This document shows positions 26,167-34,778 of a DNA stretch of 37,148 nt, in pieces. How positions within the stretch are numbered: position 1 is the stretch's first letter; each line of letters opens with the position of its first letter. A model generated the notes under the pieces. It made no database searches and had not been told where the DNA came from. It saw nothing but the letters and a program-made list of their open reading frames with translations. Origin of the DNA: Pseudomonadota bacterium (GTDB lineage: Bacteria > Pseudomonadota > Gammaproteobacteria > UBA5335); NCBI GenBank assembly GCA_002862435.1, contig PKDC01000021.1:1-37148 (forward strand), given 5' to 3'. The position numbers and the translations under genes were made by a program.

Positions 26167-26994
26167 ATGGATCCCTTTATCGGTTTTATTGGCGGCGGCA
26201 ACATGGCCTCCAGCCTGATTGCCGGCTTGATCCGGCAAGGCACCCCCGGTGCATCCTTGGGCGTGGCTGAACCGGATGCCGAAAAGCGCCGACAGCTCGC
26301 CACAATCTCCAGCCTGCTCGCCACACCGGACAATGCCCTCATCGCGCAGCGGGCCGATGTATTGGTCCTTGCGGTGAAGCCTCAAGCGTTGCAAGCCGTT
26401 AGCCTGGCATTGCGCGAACCACTGGCGGGCCGCGCGCCCCTGGTGATTTCCATCGCCGCCGGCATCGGGACCGATGCCTTGGCGCGCTGGCTTGGCCCAT
26501 CCCTGCCGATTGTGCGTGCCATGCCCAACACGCCCGCTCTAATGGGCCATGGCGCCACCGGTCTGTTCGCTAACGCCGGCGTTTCCAAGGCCCAGCGACA
26601 ACAGGCCGAACGGCTCTTCAACGGGGTGGGGATGGTGCGTTGGCTGGCGGATGAGGCCCAGCTCGATCTGGTCACCGCGCTGTCCGGCAGCGGGCCGGCC
26701 TATTTCTTCCTGTTCATGGAGGCGCTGACCGAAGGCGCTCAGGAACTGGGGCTAGACTCGGACTTGGCCCGAGACCTGACACTCCAGACCGCCTTGGGCG
26801 CCGCCCACATGGCCCGGGACAGCGGGCTGGGGCTGGATGCATTGCGCGTCCGGGTCACTTCACCCGGCGGCACCACGGAACAGGGCCTGCGCGTCTTGGA
26901 ACGCGAAGGCTTGCGCCGCATCGCCCGTGAAGCCCTGGCGGCAGCACAAACGCGCGCAATCACGCTGGCACAGGAATTGGGAGAAGCGCCATGA
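26167..26994 (+). CDS. proC: Pyrroline-5-carboxylate reductase
   Basis: ProC reduces pyrroline-5-carboxylate to proline with NAD(P)H, the last step of proline synthesis. The 275-residue product has the Rossmann motif GFIGGGNMA at the start, VLAVKPQALQAV, IAAGIG, RAMPNTPALMGHGATGLF, the signature ALSGSGPAYFFLFMEAL, and VRVTSPGGTTEQGLRVLE, the proline-binding C-terminal helix. The ATG at 26167 matches the family; the longer frame from 25921 overlaps yggS. It overlaps yggT by four bases. Confidence 0.96.
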   Translation: MDPFIGFIGGGNMASSLIAGLIRQGTPGASLGVAEPDAEKRRQLATISSLLATPDNALIAQRADVLVLAVKPQALQAVSLALREPLAGRAPLVISIAAGIGTDALARWLGPSLPIVRAMPNTPALMGHGATGLFANAGVSKAQRQQAERLFNGVGMVRWLADEAQLDLVTALSGSGPAYFFLFMEALTEGAQELGLDSDLARDLTLQTALGAAHMARDSGLGLDALRVRVTSPGGTTEQGLRVLEREGLRRIAREALAAAQTRAITLAQELGEAP

Positions 26995-27551
26995 TGCTCG
27001 GCTACTGGCAGGATCCCGTGGTTTTCCTGCTCTCCAGCGTATTCAAAATCGCCGCGGTGCTGTTCTGGATCCGCGCGCTCATCGTCCTGACCTCCCGGGA
27101 TCGCTTCGATCCGCTGTTGCGATCGATCGTGCGTCTGACCGAACCGGTGCTGGCGCCGTTGCGGCACGTCATCCCCACCTATCGGGGTCACGAGATTGGC
27201 GCCCTCTTGGTGCTTCTGCTGTTGCAGGTCGGGTTTTATTTCGCCCTCGCCGGGATTACGGGACTCAGCCTGCCTTTGCCCCTGTTGCCGCGGATGGCAG
27301 CAGCCGATCTCACGGTGCTGCTGCTCAATATCTATACCTTCAGCATCCTGATCCAGGTGTTGCTGAGCTGGATTTCTCCGGGACAATATCCGCCCGCGGC
27401 AATGCTGCTGTTTCGCCTCACTGGCCCCCTGCTGGATCGGGCGCGGCGTCTGCTTCCCGACACCGGCATGATGGATTTCTCGCCCCTGCTGGTCCTGCTG
27501 TTGTTGCAGGTGCTCAAGCGCCTGATTGCCCCCTTGGGAACGGGCCTGTGA
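26991..27551 (+). CDS. yggT: YggT family membrane protein
   Basis: The 186-residue product carries two YggT domains, each a pair of membrane helices: FWIRALIVLTSRDRFDPLLRSIVRLTEPVLAPLRHVIP then GALLVLLLLQVGFYFALAG, and LLNIYTFSILIQVLLSWISP with RLTGPLLDRARRLLPDTGMMDFSPLLVLLLLQVLKRLI. The PxL.P.R.hiP pattern is the family signature. The function is not firmly known; osmotic stress and cell division roles have been reported. It overlaps proC by ATGA and yggU by GTGA. Confidence 0.93.
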   Translation: MMLGYWQDPVVFLLSSVFKIAAVLFWIRALIVLTSRDRFDPLLRSIVRLTEPVLAPLRHVIPTYRGHEIGALLVLLLLQVGFYFALAGITGLSLPLPLLPRMAAADLTVLLLNIYTFSILIQVLLSWISPGQYPPAAMLLFRLTGPLLDRARRLLPDTGMMDFSPLLVLLLLQVLKRLIAPLGTGL

Positions 27552-27862
27552 CCCTCTTGCCGACTCCCTTCTGGCACTGGCAGGGCCAGGATTTGATTCT
27601 TGCGATCCACGTCCAGCCCGGTGCGAGCCAGGAAGGCATGGCAGGGCTGCACGGCGAGCGTTTGAAGATCCGGATCGCCGCGCCCGCGCGTGATGGCCAG
27701 GCCAACCGCCGATTGCTGGGGTGGCTCGCGACACAGATGGATCTCCCTGTCAGTCGACTGGATCTGTTTCAGGGAGCCGGGTCACGCGCCAAACGGATTC
27801 GCATCCGCGCGGCCCCCGCCACCCTGGAACAGCGCCTGCAGAGCTGGAGCCAGCCCCGCTGA
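27548..27862 (+). CDS. yggU: YggU family (DUF167) protein
   Basis: The 104-residue product has the DUF167 fold: LILAIHVQPGASQEGMAGLHGERLKIRIAAPARDGQANRRLLGWLATQMDLPVSRLDLFQGAGSRAKRIRI. The starting codon is GTG at 27548, overlapping the yggT stop as GTGA. A longer open frame runs back over yggT but shows no homology. The family's function is unknown; structural work suggests nucleic-acid binding. The 88 bases after it, before metX, show no clear feature. Confidence 0.92.
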   Translation: MTLLPTPFWHWQGQDLILAIHVQPGASQEGMAGLHGERLKIRIAAPARDGQANRRLLGWLATQMDLPVSRLDLFQGAGSRAKRIRIRAAPATLEQRLQSWSQPR

Positions 27863-27950
27863 ACACATCATCGCCCTTGCGCCCTTCCCACGCCGTCACT
27901 AAACTCGGCCGGTCACACCGCCCTTCCCTTCACTGCGCGCGCCCCGAGCC

Positions 27951-29132
27951 ATGCCACCCCTCGACCCCCCTGAGCCCTTGACCCAGACCAGCCCGTTTCC
28001 CAGCGATTCTGTCGGACTGGTTGCGCCTCAGCGCATGGCCTTCGATATCCCGCTGGAACTGGAGGGAGGCAAGCGCCTGGATGCATATGATCTGGTCTAT
28101 GAGACCTACGGCACCCTCAACGCCGACCGCAGCAATGCCATCCTGGTGTGCCATGCCCTTTCCGGTGACCATCATGCCGCCGGTTACCATCGCCCAGAGG
28201 ATCGCAAACCGGGCTGGTGGGACGTCTGCATCGGCCCGGGGAAGCCCTTTGATACGCGCAAGTTTTTCGTGGTTTCCCTGAACAATCTAGGCGGCTGCAA
28301 GGGCAGCACGGGCCCCACCAGCACCAATCCCGCCACTGGCAAAGCCTATGGGCCGGATTTTCCCATCGTGACCGTGGGGGACTGGGTGAACAGCCAGCGG
28401 CGCCTGGGGGAACGACTGGGCATCCGGCAATGGGCGGCGGTGGCCGGTGGCAGCCTGGGAGGCATGCAGGTCATGCAGTGGAGCATCCACCACAGTGAAT
28501 GCGTGCGTCATGCCCTGGTCATCGCCGCCACGCCCAAGCTGTCGGCCCAGAATATCGCGTTCAACGAGGTGGCTCGCCAGGCGATCCTGTCCGACCCGGA
28601 CTTCCATGACGGGCGCTATGACGAATATGGTGTTGTGCCGCGGCGCGGCCTGATGCTGGCCCGCATGTTGGGGCACATCACCTATCTGTCCGAGGATGCG
28701 ATGCGGGAGCGCTTTGGCCGGGAACTTCGGGAAGGGCGGATCCAGTTCGGCTTCGACGTGGAATTCCAGGTCGAAAGCTATCTGCGCCATCAGGGCACCT
28801 CGTTCGTGGATCGCTTTGACGCCAACACCTATCTGCTGATGACCAAGGCACTGGATTACTTCGATCCGGCGCAGGAATTTGGCGGGAATCTGGCGCAGGC
28901 CTTCGCAACCAGCCAATCCCAATTCCTGGTCGTCTCCTTCACCAGCGACTGGCGGTTTTCCTCGGCACGCTCGCGGGAAATCGTCAACGCGCTGATGGAG
29001 GTCAGGAAGCCGGTCTGCTATGCGGACATCCGCTCCACCCAGGGCCATGATGATTTCCTGATGCCCAATCCGGACTATCTCCACGTGCTGCAGGCCTATA
29101 TGCAACGGGTTGCCGTGGAGATTGGCGCATGA
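27951..29132 (+). CDS. metX: Homoserine O-acyltransferase MetX
   Basis: MetX is an alpha/beta-hydrolase-fold enzyme that acylates homoserine, with acetyl- or succinyl-CoA depending on the lineage, in methionine synthesis. The 393-residue product has [20 protein letters not shown], the oxyanion/substrate region [16 protein letters not shown], the nucleophile AGGSLGGMQ (Ser168), and the C-terminal Asp in SFTSDWRF and His in TQGHDDFL. Many gammaproteobacterial MetX enzymes next to MetW use succinyl-CoA; I cannot decide here. The start at 27951 has only a weak site; ATG 28035 is unlikely because it lies past the SVGLV region. MetW overlaps it by ATGA. Confidence 0.93.
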   Translation: MPPLDPPEPLTQTSPFPSDSVGLVAPQRMAFDIPLELEGGKRLDAYDLVYETYGTLNADRSNAILVCHALSGDHHAAGYHRPEDRKPGWWDVCIGPGKPFDTRKFFVVSLNNLGGCKGSTGPTSTNPATGKAYGPDFPIVTVGDWVNSQRRLGERLGIRQWAAVAGGSLGGMQVMQWSIHHSECVRHALVIAATPKLSAQNIAFNEVARQAILSDPDFHDGRYDEYGVVPRRGLMLARMLGHITYLSEDAMRERFGRELREGRIQFGFDVEFQVESYLRHQGTSFVDRFDANTYLLMTKALDYFDPAQEFGGNLAQAFATSQSQFLVVSFTSDWRFSSARSREIVNALMEVRKPVCYADIRSTQGHDDFLMPNPDYLHVLQAYMQRVAVEIGA

Positions 29133-29749
29133 GTGTGCTGCGTCCCGATCTGGAAATCATTTCGCACTGGATCCGCCCCGCTACACGGGTGCTGGACCTG
29201 GGTTGTGGGGATGGCACGCTGTTGCGTCACCTGCAGGACACCCGGCAGGTGACCGGCTATGGTTTGGAAATTGATGCGGACAACGTGGTGCGTTCCCTGC
29301 AGGCCGGCATCCAAGTCATTCAGATGGACGTGGATCAGGGACTCACCCCATTCGCCGATCAATCCTTCGACTATGTGATCCTGACCCAGGCCCTGCAGGT
29401 GGTACGCTACCCGGAGCAGTTGCTGCAGGAAATGCTGCGGGTAGGGCGGGAAGGCATCGTGACCTTTCCCAACTTCGGCCACTGGCGTTGTCGGCTGCAA
29501 GTGGCCTGGAAAGGGCGCATGCCCGTTTCCGAAACCCTGCCGGAAGCCTGGTACAACACCCCCAACATCCATCTGTGCACCGTACGGGATTTCGAGACAC
29601 TGTGTCGGGATCAAGGCTACCGAACACACAGCCGGCAAGTGGTGGATTCGCGGCATCATGGCAGTTGGTTCATGCATTTCGCGCCCAATCTGCTGGGCGA
29701 AATCGCCCTCTACAGCCTGACCGGCATGAAGGGCACGCCGCCTCGATGA
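29129..29749 (+). CDS. metW: Methionine biosynthesis protein MetW
   Basis: MetW has a class I SAM methyltransferase fold and partners MetX; in bacteria that carry both, MetW supports MetX activity, and its own reaction is not well known. The 206-residue product begins [15 protein letters not shown], with the SAM motif [15 protein letters not shown] at 21-35, [28 protein letters not shown] and [43 protein letters not shown], which is the diagnostic MetW block. The start overlaps metX by four bases. A TATACT element follows at 29757-29762, before the DUF4426 gene. Confidence 0.95.
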   Translation: MSVLRPDLEIISHWIRPATRVLDLGCGDGTLLRHLQDTRQVTGYGLEIDADNVVRSLQAGIQVIQMDVDQGLTPFADQSFDYVILTQALQVVRYPEQLLQEMLRVGREGIVTFPNFGHWRCRLQVAWKGRMPVSETLPEAWYNTPNIHLCTVRDFETLCRDQGYRTHSRQVVDSRHHGSWFMHFAPNLLGEIALYSLTGMKGTPPR

Positions 29750-29809
29750 AGTAGGCTATACTCGGAAAAAACATCAGGGGCGCTTCGCGCCATGTTCAGG
29801 GAGACTGCC

Positions 29810-30268
29810 ATGCACGCAAAAAAAACAACCACCGCTTATTGGATGGCGGGTCTTCTGTTCCTCATGCTGTCGGTTTCTGCGGCATGGGCCAACAGCTTCG
29901 AGTATGAAAACTACATCTTCCATTACAACGCCCTGCGCACCGATGAGCTGCCCGCTGAATCAACCCAAAAAGCCGGCATTCCCCGCAGTCGCAACCGGGG
30001 CTTGATCAATCTGGCGCTGCGCGAGAAGCGGCCTGATGGAAGCACCGTTGCTGTTCCGGCGCAGATCACGGTTAGTGCAGTCAACCTGAACAACCAATAC
30101 CGCGAGCTGTCTCTGCGCGAGGTGAGAGAGCAAGACGCGATCTATTACATCAGCGATTTCGCCATCAATAACGAAGAAACGCTGCGCTTTCAGGTCAATG
30201 TACTCCCCGAAGGCGCGAAAAAACCATTCAAGGTCCAGTTCGAAAAGCAATTCTTTACCGCGCCCTGA
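29810..30268 (+). CDS. DUF4426 exported protein
   Basis: The 152-residue product has a signal peptide (MHAKKTTTAYWMAGLLFLMLSVSAAWA, cleavage near residue 27) and then SFEYENYIFHYNALRTDELPAESTQKAGIPRSRNRGLINLALREK, the DUF4426 pattern. The rest predicts a beta-sandwich. A GGGAGA site six bases upstream favours ATG 29810 over ATG 29792. The family is found next to metX-metW in Pseudomonas (PA0388 by position); its role is not known. The 178 bases to hspQ, which is convergent, hold no gene; a broken inverted repeat around 30392-30436 may be a weak shared terminator. Confidence 0.87.
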   Translation: MHAKKTTTAYWMAGLLFLMLSVSAAWANSFEYENYIFHYNALRTDELPAESTQKAGIPRSRNRGLINLALREKRPDGSTVAVPAQITVSAVNLNNQYRELSLREVREQDAIYYISDFAINNEETLRFQVNVLPEGAKKPFKVQFEKQFFTAP

Positions 30269-30446
30269 ACGAATCAACAGCGCCAAGCGCGCCCTCAGCC
30301 AGTCGCCAAAACCACTTTCTGGCGCACCGTGATGATCCAGGGAACGTCTTGTCCTGGACGCCACGACCAAATTCGGGTTGAGCATTACCCACGGCAGAAG
30401 GCCTCGCCGACACCATGTTCTGATGTGGACGAGGCCGCGGTGGAGG

Positions 30447-30767
30447 TCAGTTGGAGCGCCAACGGGGCTGATAGCGGCCGCTGGCATAACCCTTGAAAAA
30501 AGTCCGCAACGACAAATGATCCACAGGTGCTTCCAGGGCGTCCCTTAACAGGTCGGTCTCGGGGACGTAAGTCTGATGTTGGTTGCCGTCCACCAGAAGA
30601 CGATACCAAGGCTGTTCCCGGTCTGGCGCGGGCAGGGCATCCTGGGGATACCAATCTTCCCGACCGAGGAACCAGGGATCCACATCCAGTACCACAGCCC
30701 GATAATGCAATTCCCGGTGCTCGACCACATGACCGGGGGCGAATTTTGCTTGACATACGGTAGCCAT
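30447..30767 (-). CDS. hspQ: Heat shock protein HspQ
   Basis: HspQ (YccV-like) binds Lon and accelerates degradation of unstable proteins after heat shock; a related domain binds hemimethylated DNA. The 106-residue product contains AKFAPGHVVEHRELHYRAVVLDVDPWFLG, the family hallmark, then PWYRLLVDGNQHQTYVPETDL and the C-terminal FKGYASGRYQPRWRSN. AAGGAG lies near the ATG on the minus strand. I did not find a convincing sigma-32 promoter upstream. Its neighbour moaB is on the same strand but separated by 135 bases. Confidence 0.92.
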   Translation of the reverse strand: MATVCQAKFAPGHVVEHRELHYRAVVLDVDPWFLGREDWYPQDALPAPDREQPWYRLLVDGNQHQTYVPETDLLRDALEAPVDHLSLRTFFKGYASGRYQPRWRSN

Positions 30768-30873
30768 CGCGGACTCCTTTGGTGTTGTTCTTGGTGGATA
30801 GAGGACAGCGGGGATGCTTGATTCCCTGCTGCCTCTCTTGCGACTGCAGCGGAAGCACTTTGTTCAATCTAGC

Positions 30874-30901
30874 GGCCGCTCAAACCACGTCTTGAGCGGC
30901 C
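30874..30901. repeat. Perfect 10-base inverted repeat between moaB and hspQ
   Basis: GGCCGCTCAA (30874-30883) and TTGAGCGGCC (30892-30901) pair with an eight-base loop just past the moaB stop. A T-run does not follow, so it is a stable mRNA 3' end hairpin or a protein site rather than a classic terminator. Confidence 0.5.
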
Positions 30902-30902
30902 T

Positions 30903-31424
30903 TCAGGCTTCGTTGAGGCGGGGCAGCAGGGCAACCAGGTTGCATGGCTTGTGGCGGGCATCGAGTTGGAACTGGATGATGCGTTCCCAGCCGGTCTGGC
31001 AGGCATTGCGGGAGCCCGGCAGACAGAAGATCAGCGTGGCATTGGCGACGCCGGCAAAGGCGCGGGACTCCAGCGTGGACACCCCGATTTCCTCATAGGA
31101 AAGTTGCCGGAACAACTCTCCGAACCCGTCAATGCGCCGATCCAGCAAGGGAGTAATGGCCTCCGGCGTCCGATCCCGTCCAGTCAGCCCGGTGCCGCCC
31201 GTGGATAGAATCACCTCCACGGCCGGATCCGCGATCCAGGCACTGACCTGAGCTCGGATACGATAGAGATCATCCCGCAACAGCGCCCGATCCTGAAGAT
31301 GGTGGCCTGCCGCCCGCAAGTGCTCCACCAACAGATCCCCTGAAGTGTCGGTCTCCAGGGTACGGGTGTCCGACAAGGTCAGGACAGCGCAGCGCAGCGC
31401 GCGGAATTCGGCTTGGGCCGGCAT
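30903..31424 (-). CDS. moaB: Molybdenum cofactor biosynthesis protein MoaB
   Basis: MoaB/Mog-family proteins adenylylate molybdopterin ahead of molybdate insertion. The 173-residue product has [30 protein letters not shown], and the signature [43 protein letters not shown], with [23 protein letters not shown] towards the end. ATG 31424 is used, with GGGGAGA upstream on the minus strand; a longer frame overlaps the hydrolase gene. The two genes are separated by only two bases. No molybdoenzyme is in the window. Confidence 0.93.
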   Translation of the reverse strand: MPAQAEFRALRCAVLTLSDTRTLETDTSGDLLVEHLRAAGHHLQDRALLRDDLYRIRAQVSAWIADPAVEVILSTGGTGLTGRDRTPEAITPLLDRRIDGFGELFRQLSYEEIGVSTLESRAFAGVANATLIFCLPGSRNACQTGWERIIQFQLDARHKPCNLVALLPRLNEA

Positions 31425-31426
31425 GT

Positions 31427-32083
31427 TTAGATCTCCCCTTCGCCCTGGTAGAAACGACGCGCCAGATCGCGCAGAACGGCCAACTGGCCATGGAAAAAAT
31501 GACTCACGCCCGGCAGGGTAACCAGTCGCGGCGGGGGAACCATCTGTTCCACCCAAGCCACCACCTGGCCCGCATCCACCACCTCATCTGCCATGCCCTG
31601 GATGACCCACCACGGGCAGCGCGGCGCGTGATCCGGAAAATCAGCCCATCGATCCACCGGCGGCGCGACCGTCAACAAGCGCGAAACGGGCACTTCCAAT
31701 GCCAGTCGCAGCGCCACCCAGGCGCCGAAGGAGAATCCCGCCAGCGCCGGCGGATCGCCGGGCCACTGTCGTGCCGCCCACGCCAGTACGGCGCGGGCAT
31801 CCTCACGCTCCCCCTCGCCGTGGTCGAATACGCCCGCGCTGGCACCGACTCCGCGGAAATTAAAGCGCACCGCGCTCCAGCCCAAATCGGTGGCTGCGCG
31901 CGCCAAAGTGGTCACCACCTTGTTGTCCATCGTGCCGCCGAACTGAGGGTGAGGATGGCAGATGACCACGACCCGCTCCCCTTCCGGCGCGGGCCGTGCG
32001 GGCCGATCCACTTGGATCTCCAAGCTTCCGACGGGACCCGAGATGGCCCGCGTATCCACCGAATCAATGGGATGATCGGTCAT
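31427..32083 (-). CDS. Alpha/beta hydrolase of the dienelactone/CocE-like group
   Basis: The 218-residue product is a small alpha/beta hydrolase. VVVICHPHPQFGGTMDNKVVTTLARAATDLGWSAVRFNFRGVGAS is characteristic of a conserved proteobacterial subgroup, followed by the nucleophile elbow AGFSFGAW. The acid is probably in QGMADEVVDAGQV (Asp) and the His in PGVSHFFHGQL. No signal peptide is seen, so it is cytosolic. The substrate is unknown. It lies nine bases from the upstream thioesterase stop and two bases from moaB, suggesting one transcript. Confidence 0.85.
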   Translation of the reverse strand: MTDHPIDSVDTRAISGPVGSLEIQVDRPARPAPEGERVVVICHPHPQFGGTMDNKVVTTLARAATDLGWSAVRFNFRGVGASAGVFDHGEGEREDARAVLAWAARQWPGDPPALAGFSFGAWVALRLALEVPVSRLLTVAPPVDRWADFPDHAPRCPWWVIQGMADEVVDAGQVVAWVEQMVPPPRLVTLPGVSHFFHGQLAVLRDLARRFYQGEGEI

Positions 32084-32092
32084 AACACCTCA

Positions 32093-32974
32093 TCAGGTCG
32101 CCAGGGTGATCGAGCCAAAGGCATACAGCCGCCCTGAATCGCGACCGTAAATCCGGCCCTGGTTGGCAATCAGCGGGCCCGACTTGCCCAGGCTGCACCC
32201 CACCACGACCAGCGGCTCGTCCCGGGGCGGGGTGATGAAGGAAAGTTTGAGGGCGGCGGTGGACATGCGGGTAATGCGGGCACTGAGGCCGAACCCGGCG
32301 AACACCCCCACATTGTCGCAGGCCAGTAATTGGGGGCCGGCGGCCACGGCGCCGGTCGCATCCAGGAAGTGCGGCGTGTGGGCGACTTCGATCACGCACT
32401 GGCCCGCTCCCATCTGGCGCAGCGCCAATCCGGGCAGGCGTTTTTGCATATTGGCCTCAAGCAGCGCCCCCATGCGGCCCGTGTCGGCCTGCCCATCCCA
32501 GTCCTCGGACAGGGTTTTTGGCTCCGGCAAGGGCTCCACAGTCCCTGCTGTCGCCTGCAGGGCAAACACCCACTGCCCCTGAGCCACCAGGTTCCCCTGG
32601 GCATCGCGCACCTCGGCGGTTGCAAAGGCCAGGGTGCGACCCAGGCGCAGCAACCGGGCCGAGGCGATGACATCGGTTTCGCGCGCCGGGCGCAGGTAGA
32701 CGATCTGGCCATCCAAGGGGCGCAACGCATCCAGTGCGTGCTCCGGCGCCAAGGCAGCCGCCACTTCAAGCCGGGCCGCATCGTGCAGCAGGGATGCCAG
32801 GATGCCGCCATGGACCACCCCACCATCGGCGTTCAGCAGCCGCGGATCGTAAGCCAGGCGCAGCCGCGCGCTGGCGTTGTCAGGATTTACTTCAACCCCC
32901 AGAAAGCGTGCCCAGCCATCCTGGGCATAATGCGCGACCAGCCGGTCCGAAATGGGGTGTGATGCTGTATCCAT
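32093..32974 (-). CDS. Acyl-CoA thioesterase with two hotdog domains
   Basis: The 293-residue product has a tandem hotdog arrangement. The first domain has GGVVHGGILASLLHDAARLEVAAAL, the PaaI-like catalytic pattern, followed by QIVYLRPARETDVIASARLLRLGRTLAFATAEVRDAQG. The second (about residues 165-293) has NMQKRLPGLALRQMGAG, LLACDNVGVFAGFGL and MSTAALKLSFITPPRDEPLVVVG. A PaaI-type thioesterase cleaves aromatic or fatty acyl-CoA; the substrate is not predictable. AAGGAAA precedes the ATG. It lies between pagL and the hydrolase in the minus-strand group. Confidence 0.8.
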   Translation of the reverse strand: MDTASHPISDRLVAHYAQDGWARFLGVEVNPDNASARLRLAYDPRLLNADGGVVHGGILASLLHDAARLEVAAALAPEHALDALRPLDGQIVYLRPARETDVIASARLLRLGRTLAFATAEVRDAQGNLVAQGQWVFALQATAGTVEPLPEPKTLSEDWDGQADTGRMGALLEANMQKRLPGLALRQMGAGQCVIEVAHTPHFLDATGAVAAGPQLLACDNVGVFAGFGLSARITRMSTAALKLSFITPPRDEPLVVVGCSLGKSGPLIANQGRIYGRDSGRLYAFGSITLAT

Positions 32975-33011
32975 ACAGGCGATTTTCCTTAACTCAATAA
33001 CTCAAAATTGG

Positions 33012-33539
33012 TCAGTAGCGCCAGCTTAGATGAAGAATATGGAAATCCACGCCCTGGTTGGGCGGCGCTATCCCGGCATTGGAAAGGTGCTGGAAACGAT
33101 ATTCCAAGGTCCAACGCTCATCCGCCGACTCCCAGTTGAGACCCATATGATCGCCGAACTGGAACGCCGAGCCCAGATCGTTGCCATCGAAGCGGGTTGC
33201 GGAGAACAGGTGAGCGCCGACGCCCAAATTGACCCCGATCGTTCCGGCCGGGACCGGACGTCTCGCTTCAAGCACCGGCGTCAAGCCCGCCTCCCACAGA
33301 TCGTGGTCGCCCGTATCATCAAACCAGCGCCCCATGCTCGTCTCGGGGATCACATGCCACGACCACGCACCTGTTGGCCCCAAAGCATAAGACCGCGGCC
33401 CCGCAACAGTCAGTCTCGTCAGTACGGATCCATGCTTGGTGATCCCCCACTCAGCCCCCAGCTGCCAAGCGGGCGCCGCAATGAGTGGTGGCGTCCATGC
33501 CAGGGCTGTCAAAGCCAGCCATCTCTTTTTGCCGTTCAT
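33012..33539 (-). CDS. pagL: Lipid A 3-O-deacylase PagL
   Basis: PagL is an outer-membrane barrel enzyme that removes the 3-O acyl chain of lipid A. The 175-residue product has a signal peptide (cleavage near residue 22, after PPLIAA), alternating strands, and the diagnostic active-site block EYRFQHLSNAGIAPPNQGVDF with His151 and Ser153 as the catalytic pair. It ends in aromatic WRY, a typical recognition signal of the outer-membrane insertion machinery. ATG 33539 or GTG 33542 may start it. It is divergent from sohB; lptC, lptA and lptB lie elsewhere in the window. Confidence 0.9.
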   Translation of the reverse strand: MNGKKRWLALTALAWTPPLIAAPAWQLGAEWGITKHGSVLTRLTVAGPRSYALGPTGAWSWHVIPETSMGRWFDDTGDHDLWEAGLTPVLEARRPVPAGTIGVNLGVGAHLFSATRFDGNDLGSAFQFGDHMGLNWESADERWTLEYRFQHLSNAGIAPPNQGVDFHILHLSWRY

Positions 33540-33667
33540 CACGAGCTACTACTCTTAAAATCCAGCATCCTTGTCGTAACGGAATCCCGATATTACCGTT
33601 TCGGGGCGCATTGGATGCAAACTGGCAGCCAGACCACTTACCTCCCAGCCGCCAAGGACAATGACCC

Positions 33668-34702
33668 GTGTGGATCGACTATCTGGGCCAATATGGCCTG
33701 TTCGCTGCCAAGCTGATCACCTTCGTCTTCGGCCTCGTGGTGGTGCTGATCATTTTCAGCACCCTGGGGCGCCGGCGCCCACCCGCCCAACAAGGCCAAC
33801 TGCAAATCGAGCATCTGAACCGGCATTACGAGCGGTTAGCCAACGCGCTACGCCACAAACTACAGCCCGCCCAGCGCAGCGGATGGCGGCGCCTTGCCGG
33901 GCATAGGCCTTGGCGCCGCAAGCCTGAGCCTGCAGCCAAAGAGCCCGGTCGGCGCATCTTTGTCCTGGATTTTCATGGCGACCTGCAGGCTTCGGCCACC
34001 GCTGCCCTGCGCGAGGAAATCTCCGCCCTGCTGCAGATTGCGGATAATCGTGATGAGGTGGTGCTGCGGCTGGAAAGCAGCGGGGGCATGGTGCACGCCT
34101 ACGGTTTGGCGGCCTCCCAGTTGCAACGGCTGCGCGACCGGGGGCTCACACTCACGGTCTGCGTGGACAAGGTCGCCGCCAGCGGTGGCTACATGATGGC
34201 CTGTGTCGGCCAACGCATCGTCGCGGCGCCCTTCGCCATCATCGGTTCCATCGGCGTGGTGGCCCAACTGCCCAATCTGCATCGCCTGCTGCAGCGCCGC
34301 GACGTGGACATCGAACTGCATACCGCCGGCGCCTTCAAGCGTACCTTGACCCTGCTGGGGGAAAACACCCCCGAGGGACGGGAAAAATTCCGCCAGGAAC
34401 TGGATGACACCCACGCCCTGTTCAAGCAGTTCGTGCGTCAGCACCGCAACCGGCTCGACATCGACCGGGTGGCCACCGGCGAACACTGGTATGGCACCCA
34501 AGCCCTGGAGCTCCGGCTGGTCGATGAAATCAGCACCAGCGACGATTACCTCTTGCGGCTGCTGGACCAGGCCCAACTCTACCGCCTGCGCTATCGCGTC
34601 CCGCGCCCGCTGTCCCGCCGCCTCATGGGATTGGGCAGCCGCCTGGGCGATGTCTTGTTGGAGAAACTCTCGGCCAGAAACCGCCCACTGCTGAAAGGTT
34701 GA
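33668..34702 (+). CDS. sohB: SohB inner-membrane peptidase of the S49 family
   Basis: SohB is a signal-peptide-peptidase-like serine protease anchored in the inner membrane and facing the periplasm. The 344-residue product has an N-terminal membrane helix (LFAAKLITFVFGLVVVLIIFSTLG), a linker of about 60 charged residues, and the S49 core: FVLDFHGDLQASATAALREEISALL, VVLRLESSGGMVHAYGLAASQLQRLRDRG, Ser172 in DKVAASGGYMMACVG, IGSIGVVAQLPNL and Lys224 in TAGAFKRTLTLLGENTPEGREKF. GTG 33668 with AAGGA upstream is the start. The 307 bases following it contain only the small-RNA-like unit described separately. Confidence 0.93.
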   Translation: MWIDYLGQYGLFAAKLITFVFGLVVVLIIFSTLGRRRPPAQQGQLQIEHLNRHYERLANALRHKLQPAQRSGWRRLAGHRPWRRKPEPAAKEPGRRIFVLDFHGDLQASATAALREEISALLQIADNRDEVVLRLESSGGMVHAYGLAASQLQRLRDRGLTLTVCVDKVAASGGYMMACVGQRIVAAPFAIIGSIGVVAQLPNLHRLLQRRDVDIELHTAGAFKRTLTLLGENTPEGREKFRQELDDTHALFKQFVRQHRNRLDIDRVATGEHWYGTQALELRLVDEISTSDDYLLRLLDQAQLYRLRYRVPRPLSRRLMGLGSRLGDVLLEKLSARNRPLLKG

Positions 34703-34742
34703 TATCGATCATTAACAAAAAAAAATATATTTCGCCAAGGGA

Positions 34743-34772
34743 TTGACAAAACCAGGCAGGGAAAACTAAGAT
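34743..34772 (+). promoter_or_regulatory. Strong sigma-70 promoter of the candidate small RNA
   Basis: Consensus TTGACA (34743-34748), 18 bases, then TAAGAT (34767-34772), preceded by an AT-rich tract (34711-34732) resembling an UP element. No coding start follows within 200 bases until the cytochrome c' gene, and a strong terminator intervenes. Confidence 0.75.
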
Positions 34773-34778
34773 ACGCCC

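Noticed and set aside
30392..30436. Inverted repeat GGCCTCG/CGAGGCC between the DUF4426 gene and hspQ as a terminator
   Set aside because: The stem is interrupted and no T-run follows on either strand, so it is only mentioned as a weak possibility.
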